Origin: DAOPYE01 sp035352715
GTDB taxonomy: Bacteria; Acidobacteriota; Holophagae; Holophagales; Holophagaceae
Direction of reading: 5' to 3'
Assembly: GCA_035352715.1 (NCBI GenBank)
Contig: DAOPYE010000107.1
Location: 1-7,583 of the forward strand
Length of the DNA stretch: 7,583 bases
Part shown: positions 1 through 4,658 of the stretch, one piece after another
Position numbering within the stretch: position 1 is the first letter of the stretch
How the letters are laid out: each line of letters begins with the position of its first letter
Made by a program: the position numbers and the translations under genes
The notes under the pieces: model-generated
Database searches by the model: none
What the model saw: the letters and a program-made list of their open reading frames with translations, nothing else
Told to the model about the DNA's origin: nothing

Positions 1-2361
1 CTTGATCTGGCCATCCTTGAGGGTGGAGAAGAGGTTCTCCAGGGTGACGCGCTGACGGGACAGCGCGGCGGCCTTGGCCTTTTCCTGGCGGAACGACACG
101 ATGGAGCGGCCCTTGGACTCGTCCTCGACCACCTGGAAGTTGTCGCCCGAAGTGGGCACTTCCTCGAAGCCCAGGATCTGGACGGCGGTGGAGGGGCCAG
201 CTTCGGTGACGCGATTGCCGCGATCATCGAACATGGCGCGAACGCGGCCCATGGTGGCGCCCGCGACGAAGATATCGCCGGCCTTCAGGGTGCCCTGCTG
301 CACCAGCACCGTGGCCACGGGACCGCGACCGCGATCCAGCTTGGCTTCCAGGATGCTTCCCGCGGCGGGGCAGTCGTAGACGGCCTTGAGCTCCTTGAGA
401 TCGGCGACCAGCAACAGCGTCTCCAGCAGTTCATTCAAACCCTGCTTGGTCTTGGCGGATACGGGCACGCTGGGCACATCGCCACCGTAGGTCTCGGTCT
501 GGACGCTGTACTGCAGCAGCATCTGCTGGACCTTGTCGGGGTTGGCGGCAGGCTTGTCGATCTTGTTGATGGCCACGACCATGGGCACATCAGCGGCCTT
601 GGTGTGGCTGATGGCCTCGATGGTCTGAGGCATCACGCCATCATCGGCGGCGACGACCAGGATCACGATGTCTGTCACCTTGGCGCCGCGGGCGCGCATC
701 TTGGTGAAGGCTTCGTGGCCGGGGGTATCGATGAAGACCACTTGGCGGTTCTCGCCGGTGTTGGGATCCTTCACATCCACATGGTAGGCGCCGATGGCCT
801 GGGTGATGCCGCCAGCCTCGCCCGACGCCACCTTGCTGTGACGGATGGCGTCCAGCAGGGACGTCTTGCCATGATCGACGTGACCCATGATCGTGACAAC
901 GGGGGGACGGGCCAGCTTGTCACCCGCCACTTCGCCGGCCTCTTCCTGCGACATCTGAACGTCTTCCTCGAAGGAGACAATATCCGCGAGGTATCCAAAT
1001 TCGCGGGCGATCTCTTTGGCAAGTTCCGTGTCGAGGGGCTGGTTGATGGTGGCGAGGATGCCGCGGTGCATGAGCTTGGCCACCACATCCTTGGCCGGAC
1101 GATTGCACTTCTCGGCCAGCTCCTTGACCGTCACGCCCTCGGAGAGCATGACGATGCCGATCTCTTCATCGATGAACTCGGTCGCGATCTGCTGGGCGCG
1201 GCTGCGGGGCTGGCGGAGCTTCAGCTCCAGGGCCTCGGCCTCGCGCTCGGCGCGGCTGCGCTTATCGTCCTTCTTCTTGCCAACGAAATGGCCGCTGCGA
1301 CCCGGACCCTTCTGGGCATTGGGATCGATGGGACCGCTGGGCGCGTTGGACAGGGACGGACCGCGACCGGGACCACCGGGACGACCGGGACCACCGGGGC
1401 GAGGGCCACCGGGACCACCAGGACGACCGGGACCACCAGGGCGAGGACCGCCAGGACCGCCGGGGCGACCAGGACCCCCAGGACGGAAACCGGGTCCGCC
1501 GCCGGGACGGCCGCCAGGGCCTCCGCCGGGCCGACCGCCAGGGCCGCTGGGACGCGAGACGGGACGTGCCTGGGGAAGCTGAATGTACCGCGCGGGCTCC
1601 TGCGATTTGGGCGCAGGCGTGGGCGCGTCGGCCATCTTGATGCGCGTGAAGCCACCTTCGGGCTGGAGCGTCGTGATGGAAGGCGGGATGTAGGGACGCC
1701 GGGAAGGTGCTGGCGTGGGATCATGGCGCACTTCGCCCTTGCCTGTGTTGCTGGCCATGGGAAGCGTAGTCTTGGGCGCCTGAGGCTGGCCCGAACGCTG
1801 CACAACCGGCTGGCCGGGGCGCTGAACCACCGAACGCGCACCCGCTTCGGGGCGACCCTTGGGCTGCTGCTGCGGCAGCTGGATGTAGCGCGCAGGCTCC
1901 TGTGACTTGGGGGTCGGCGCAGGTGTCGCTGAGATGCGAAGCCGTGAAAATTGCTCGGTAGCCTTGGGGGCCTCCGCAGCCGCTGGCGTCGAAGACGTTT
2001 CAATGGCCGCCGCGGATGGGGCCGGTACAGGAGCCGACTCGTGCTTCTTCACCAACACCAAAGGCGCGGGAGGAACCGGGTTCGCCGTGGGAGCGGCGGG
2101 CGCTGCGGAGAAGGAACTGGTGGGCGCAGCCTTCACGATGCGAACGGCAGCCGGTGCGGCCGGGCGAGAGGGGGCCGAGGGCGCGCCTTCGTTCGCACCT
2201 TTAGATTTGGAGTCGAAAACTCGGCGCAACTGCTCAATCTGATCATCAGTGAGGTTCGAGCTATGGCTTTTGCCAGGAATGCTCAGACGTTTCTCGAGCG
2301 CGTCGATGACGTCGTGATTGGTCACGCCGAGTTCTTTGGCGAATTGGTTGATGCGAAGCAT
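1..2361 (-). CDS. infB: Translation initiation factor IF-2 (3' end outside window)
   Basis: IF-2 is the cytoplasmic GTPase that brings fMet-tRNA to the 30S subunit and promotes 50S joining. The frame is open for 787 codons from the ATG at 2361 to the left edge. Domains in order: a first IF2_N domain (about 1-50, starting MLRINQFAKELGV); a long Pro/Ala/Gly linker (about 60-345); a charged Lys/Arg/Glu segment (about 348-390); a second IF2_N-like domain (about 400-480); then the G domain with G1 GHVDHGKT (493-500), G3 DTPGHEAF (545-552), G4 NKID (599-602) and G5 SAK (635-637). Domain II follows from about 660. Domain III and the fMet-tRNA-binding C-terminal domain lie outside; by comparison with E. 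coli IF-2 about 200 residues are missing. The start is supported by GAGGTG nine bases upstream and by the IF2_N motif beginning at Met1. The gene follows nusA by 56 bp, as in many bacteria, without intervening ylxR-type genes. The linker has a duplicated peptide and a Gly/Pro/Arg tract, listed separately. Confidence 0.97.
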   Translation of the reverse strand, partial: MLRINQFAKELGVTNHDVIDALEKRLSIPGKSHSSNLTDDQIEQLRRVFDSKSKGANEGAPSAPSRPAAPAAVRIVKAAPTSSFSAAPAAPTANPVPPAPLVLVKKHESAPVPAPSAAAIETSSTPAAAEAPKATEQFSRLRISATPAPTPKSQEPARYIQLPQQQPKGRPEAGARSVVQRPGQPVVQRSGQPQAPKTTLPMASNTGKGEVRHDPTPAPSRRPYIPPSITTLQPEGGFTRIKMADAPTPAPKSQEPARYIQLPQARPVSRPSGPGGRPGGGPGGRPGGGPGFRPGGPGRPGGPGGPRPGGPGRPGGPGGPRPGGPGRPGGPGRGPSLSNAPSGPIDPNAQKGPGRSGHFVGKKKDDKRSRAEREAEALELKLRQPRSRAQQIATEFIDEEIGIVMLSEGVTVKELAEKCNRPAKDVVAKLMHRGILATINQPLDTELAKEIAREFGYLADIVSFEEDVQMSQEEAGEVAGDKLARPPVVTIMGHVDHGKTSLLDAIRHSKVASGEAGGITQAIGAYHVDVKDPNTGENRQVVFIDTPGHEAFTKMRARGAKVTDIVILVVAADDGVMPQTIEAISHTKAADVPMVVAINKIDKPAANPDKVQQMLLQYSVQTETYGGDVPSVPVSAKTKQGLNELLETLLLVADLKELKAVYDCPAAGSILEAKLDRGRGPVATVLVQQGTLKAGDIFVAGATMGRVRAMFDDRGNRVTEAGPSTAVQILGFEEVPTSGDNFQVVEDESKGRSIVSFRQEKAKAAALSRQRVTLENLFSTLKDGQIK
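1357..1545 (-). repeat. Gly/Pro/Arg-only low-complexity tract inside infB
   Basis: IF-2 residues 273-335 consist only of Gly, Pro and Arg, apart from one Phe (292). From residue 293 the pattern is a tandem 14-residue unit RPGGPGRPGGPGGP: full copies at 293-306 and 307-320, and a partial third copy at 321-332. This corresponds to a 42-bp DNA period. Nine Arg and no acidic residues make the segment strongly basic. It lies in the linker between the two IF2_N-type domains and is predicted to be disordered. Gly-rich linkers are known in IF-2 of several high-GC bacteria; the regular unit and Arg spacing are what the sequence shows here. Confidence 0.9.
1570..1608 (-). repeat. Second copy of 13-residue peptide repeat in IF-2 linker
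   Basis: Residues 252-264 of IF-2 read KSQEPARYIQLPQ, identical to residues 152-164 encoded at 1870-1908. The copy directly precedes the Gly/Pro/Arg tract. The preceding residues (APTPAP) resemble those before the first copy (PAPTP), so the duplicated unit extends loosely upstream. Confidence 0.9.
1870..1908 (-). repeat. First copy of 13-residue peptide repeat in IF-2 linker
   Basis: Residues 152-164 of IF-2 read KSQEPARYIQLPQ. The second copy starts exactly 100 codons (300 bp) downstream in the gene. Seven of the thirteen codons differ between the copies and all seven differences are synonymous, so the peptide rather than the DNA is conserved. Confidence 0.9.
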
Positions 2362-2370
2362 GAAGGGGGG

Positions 2371-2376
2371 CACCTC
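2371..2376 (-). promoter_or_regulatory. Ribosome binding site of infB
   Basis: On the minus strand GAGGTG lies nine bases upstream of the ATG at 2361, separated by a pyrimidine run (six C, then TTC). It fixes the infB start. It lies within the 56-bp nusA-infB spacer, in which I see no terminator-like hairpin, consistent with read-through from nusA. Confidence 0.7.
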
Positions 2377-2417
2377 AATAGTTTTTGGGTTCCGAGAGAG
2401 CGTTGCGGCGGACAGAC

Positions 2418-3740
2418 CTACTCTCCGAAACGTTCATGCACGGCGTCGATCAGGCGGAATGCCAACTCCTGGTCCATGCCGTCCACACTGAGCAATTGTT
2501 CAGCAGTGATAGTGTACAGGGATTTCGCATCGGCACAGCCTGCGAGCGCGAGTTTTTCAGCCATCGCCTCATCCAGACCCTCGATTTGGCCCAACTCCTC
2601 GACCAGCCGGGACTGCGGCGCGGCCTCTTCCACCTCGACAGCAGCCGTTTCCGGAAGGGCGGCGCCCATGGCGACCTCGGCCTCGCGGCGCTTGTCGCTC
2701 TCGCTGCGGACATCGATGTTCCAGCCCGTGAGCTTGGCCGCCAGGCGGACGTTCTGTCCGCGCTTGCCGATGGCGATGGAGAGCTGTTCATCATCCACCA
2801 CCACTTCGACGCGGTGATGCTCGGGATCCACAACCGAGACGCGGATGGCCTTCGCGGGATTGAGGGCGTTGGCAATGAAGCGCGAGGGATCCTCGTCGTA
2901 GCGAACGATGTCGATCTTCTCGTTCTTCAGTTCGCGGATGATGGCCTGCACGCGGCTGCCCTTCAGACCCACGCACGCGCCCACGGGATCGACATCCGGA
3001 TCCAGACTGTGCACGGCCACCTTGGCGCGGTCGCCCGCCTCGCGCACACAGCTGCGGATGACCACGGTGCCATCGTGGATCTCGGGCACTTCGCTATCGA
3101 AGAGCTTGATGAGCAGCCTGGGATCGGTGCGGCTGACCTGCACCTGGGGATCCTTGGCCGAGCGGTCCACGGAGGAGATGACGACCTTGATGCGCTGGCC
3201 CTTGTCGAATCGGTCTCCGCGCAGCGCCTCGTTGCGGCGCAGCATGGCCTCCACCCGGTCCACCTCCAGGATGATCGCGCTCTTTTCGAAGCGCTTGACC
3301 TCGGCCACCACGACCTCGCCGATGCGATCGGCGAAATCCGTGAAGATGCGGTCGCGCTCGGCTTCGCGCACCTTCTGCACCAGCACCTGCTTGGCGGCCT
3401 GGGCGGCGATGCGACCCAGCTGGGTCGTGTCCTGCGGAAGCCAGAGCGTGTCGCCCTCGGCGGCGTCGGGGTTGAGCCCCTGGGCCTCCTCGAGGCTGAT
3501 CTCAAGATCCTCTTCCTCCACTTCCTTCACGACCTGCTTGAGGGCGTAGACATGGAACTCGCCCGTCTCGCGATCCATCTGGGCCTGGAAGTTGCCGTAG
3601 AAGTCATAGGCCTGGAAATACTTTTCAGCGGCCTTCACCAGGGATTCCTCGACGGCCTTGAAGACATCCTCTTCAGGGATGCCCTTCTCAGCGGCGATCA
3701 TCTTCACACTGTCAAAAAAGGTGGTTGCGACCAGAGCCAT
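2418..3740 (-). CDS. nusA: Transcription termination/antitermination factor NusA
   Basis: NusA binds RNA polymerase and nascent RNA, modulates pausing and intrinsic termination, and takes part in rRNA antitermination. The protein is 440 aa. Residues 1-135 form the RNAP-binding N-terminal domain (FFDSVKMIAAEKGI near the start; Y41FQAYDFYG region). An S1 domain follows (about 139-205, EVVVAEVKRFEKSAIILEVD through VISSVDRS). KH1 spans about 206-280 with loop GLKG (258-261). KH2 spans about 281-350 with IAIGKRGQNVRLA (322-334, GxxG 325-328). The C-terminus (about 378-440) looks like one helix-hairpin-helix module (GQIEGLDEAMAEKL and LLSVDGMDQELAFRL). E. coli NusA (about 495 aa) has two acidic repeats, so this is a shorter one-module form, which is common outside Gammaproteobacteria. 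The start is set by AAGGAG six bases upstream of ATG. It lies between rimP and infB, the classic order, so it is probably cotranscribed with both. Confidence 0.98.
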   Translation of the reverse strand: MALVATTFFDSVKMIAAEKGIPEEDVFKAVEESLVKAAEKYFQAYDFYGNFQAQMDRETGEFHVYALKQVVKEVEEEDLEISLEEAQGLNPDAAEGDTLWLPQDTTQLGRIAAQAAKQVLVQKVREAERDRIFTDFADRIGEVVVAEVKRFEKSAIILEVDRVEAMLRRNEALRGDRFDKGQRIKVVISSVDRSAKDPQVQVSRTDPRLLIKLFDSEVPEIHDGTVVIRSCVREAGDRAKVAVHSLDPDVDPVGACVGLKGSRVQAIIRELKNEKIDIVRYDEDPSRFIANALNPAKAIRVSVVDPEHHRVEVVVDDEQLSIAIGKRGQNVRLAAKLTGWNIDVRSESDKRREAEVAMGAALPETAAVEVEEAAPQSRLVEELGQIEGLDEAMAEKLALAGCADAKSLYTITAEQLLSVDGMDQELAFRLIDAVHERFGE

Positions 3741-3746
3741 GGCGCT

Positions 3747-3752
3747 CTCCTT
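3747..3752 (-). promoter_or_regulatory. nusA ribosome binding site overlapping the rimP stop
   Basis: AAGGAG on the minus strand shares its first A with the last base of the rimP TGA stop (TGAAGGAG) and sits six bases before the nusA ATG. A ribosome terminating on rimP would therefore cover the nusA initiation site, which suggests coupled translation. Confidence 0.8.
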
Positions 3753-4309
3753 CAGTCCGCGCTTTTCTCTACGCGGGCCGTTTCAGGGTTCGGGGCAGAC
3801 GTCACGAACCGGGGTTTGGGGGTCTTGCTTTCGTCAAAAGGCGCAAGCCGCGCTTTCTGAACGATCTCGAACGGAACGGTCTTGAGGACGCCGTCCTCCT
3901 CGATCGTCACGGATTCATCAGTCGCCTCGCCGATCCACCCTTTGAAGCGCTTCTGGCCATTCAAGGGCGTCTTCGCCTGGATGCGACAGAGCCGACCGGC
4001 GAAGCGGCGATAGTGGGACGCCTTCATCAGGGGCCGCTCCAGGCCAGGGCTTGAGACTTCCAATCCCACGTCTTCGCGCAGAGAGGGAAACTCTACATCC
4101 ATCCAAGCGACCAGCCCGTCGTTGGCGGCCACGCAATCGTCCAACGTGATGCCACGCACCGCGCCATCGGGCCCCACGGGCTCGAGGTGATCGATGTAGA
4201 GGCGCAGATTGGTGTCGCGCCCTTCGCGAACGGGTTCCATGCACACCAGTTCGAAGCCCAGAAGGGCGAGCTGGCGTTCGATGGGGGCTTGCAGCTTCTG
4301 GAGGTCCAT
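3752..4309 (-). CDS. rimP: Ribosome maturation factor RimP
   Basis: RimP is a cytoplasmic assembly factor for the 30S subunit. The 185-aa product is slightly longer than the usual 150-170 aa. Its N-terminal alpha/beta domain (about 1-85) shows the family pattern GFELVCMEPVREGRDTNLRL (18-37), YID (38-40), GITLDDC (53-59) and LEVSSPGLERPL (83-94). The C-terminal SH3-like domain covers about 100-160 (RFAGRLCRIQ, FKGWIGEATDESVTI, VPFEIVQKARL). The last roughly 25 residues are a polar, probably flexible tail. The ATG at 4309 was chosen because the family's N-terminal helix starts there and AAAGGA (4314-4319) lies four bases upstream, which is rather close. The frame stays open for 31 more codons upstream, but that extension resembles no RimP N-terminus. 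The gene is first in the rimP-nusA-infB group and ends 11 bp before nusA. Confidence 0.95.
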   Translation of the reverse strand: MDLQKLQAPIERQLALLGFELVCMEPVREGRDTNLRLYIDHLEPVGPDGAVRGITLDDCVAANDGLVAWMDVEFPSLREDVGLEVSSPGLERPLMKASHYRRFAGRLCRIQAKTPLNGQKRFKGWIGEATDESVTIEEDGVLKTVPFEIVQKARLAPFDESKTPKPRFVTSAPNPETARVEKSAD

Positions 4310-4345
4310 GGATTCCTTTGAATTCCAGCCATAACCGCTTGGATA

Positions 4346-4361
4346 GGCGGGAACTCCCGCC
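4346..4361. repeat. Short perfect inverted repeat in the rimP leader
   Basis: GGCGGGAACTCCCGCC can fold as a 6-bp G+C-rich stem with a four-base loop. It sits 37-52 bases upstream of the rimP ATG, so in the minus-strand transcript it would be a leader hairpin. No run of U follows it in the minus-strand transcript, so it is not a standard intrinsic terminator. It could be chance in a high-GC region. Confidence 0.4.
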
Positions 4362-4459
4362 CGACAAAGCTCCGTTCCGATCAAAGAGGTCCGCATCCAC
4401 AAATCGTGCGTTAGCGGTCATTCCTGGGCAGGACGGTTCAAGGCCAGTCTCAACGGAGC

Positions 4460-4488
4460 AGTGTACCGCTGGCTTCCAGGCTCGACAA
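4460..4488 (-). promoter_or_regulatory. Candidate sigma70-type promoter for rimP-nusA-infB
   Basis: On the minus strand a -35-like TTGTCG (4483-4488) is followed by a 17-bp spacer and a -10-like TACACT (4460-4465). Each hexamer matches 4 of 6 consensus bases, and the spacer is optimal. Transcription would begin near 4453, giving a leader of about 144 nt before rimP. A GGGGTTTCCCC palindrome abuts the -35 on its upstream side. The call rests on pattern only; chance matches at this level are common. Confidence 0.4.
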
Positions 4489-4648
4489 GGGGAAACCCCC
4501 AACAGATCCCAAGGGAACCCAGGGCCTTCTCGGATCACGAAAGAACTGCGAGAGAAAGGCGAGGATCTGTCCGCAGGCTGCGGCAGGTCGCTTGGATTCC
4601 GTTAGCATGGATCTTCGCGGTGTCCCCGCCCTGCTATGAAGCTCACCT

Positions 4649-4652
4649 GGAG
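4649..4652 (+). promoter_or_regulatory. Ribosome binding site fixing the lipoprotein start
   Basis: GGAG lies six bases upstream of the ATG at 4659. It favours this start over the in-frame ATG at 4461, which would put 66 Arg-rich residues ahead of the signal peptide. Confidence 0.7.
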
Positions 4653-4658
4653 AAGTCT

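Larger units (their letters stand above)
4310..4658. other. Intergenic region between divergent rimP and lipoprotein gene
   Basis: This 349-bp stretch separates two divergently transcribed groups. I find no convincing gene here: the open frames on both strands lack family resemblance or are upstream extensions of flanking genes. No tRNA cloverleaf was recognised. It holds a candidate minus-strand promoter (4460-4488) and a few short inverted repeats: GGCGGGAACTCCCGCC (4346-4361), GGGGAAACCCC (4489-4499) and CCGCAGGCTGCGG (4571-4583). For the plus strand only a weak extended -10-like TGCTATGAA (4632-4640) is visible, without a good -35. It would leave a leader of only about 12 bases, so I do not call it a promoter. 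Confidence 0.7.

Noticed and set aside
604..1905. 433-codon plus-strand open frame opposite infB
   Set aside because: It overlaps the IF-2 G domain and linker in antisense. Its Thr/Gly/Ala/Arg-rich second half is simply the complement of the Gly/Pro/Arg tract.
2385..3860. 491-codon plus-strand open frame opposite nusA
   Set aside because: High-GC codon use leaves antisense frames free of stops. The minus-strand frame is an unmistakable NusA with S1 and KH domains, so this frame is a shadow.
4310..4402. 31-codon upstream extension of rimP
   Set aside because: It does not resemble RimP N-termini, and the family's first helix begins at the ATG at 4309, preceded by AAAGGA.
4369..4459. Complementary 8-mers (GCTCCGTT at 4369-4376 and AACGGAGC at 4452-4459) as a leader stem
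   Set aside because: About one such 8-bp match is expected by chance in a region this size, and the distal arm would lie mostly upstream of the predicted transcription start, so it could not pair in the RNA.
4571..4583. CCGCAGGCTGCGG as a terminator or operator
   Set aside because: The stem is only four to six base pairs with no T-run and no upstream plus-strand gene to terminate; chance is a sufficient explanation.
4318..4605. 95-codon plus-strand frame in the intergenic region
   Set aside because: Polar, low-information composition, no recognisable domain and no clear ribosome binding site. It overlaps the candidate rimP promoter and leader.
4461..4658. N-terminal extension of the lipoprotein from the ATG at 4461
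   Set aside because: It would add 66 Arg-rich residues before a good signal peptide. The ATG at 4659 has a proper ribosome binding site, and the signal peptide begins there.
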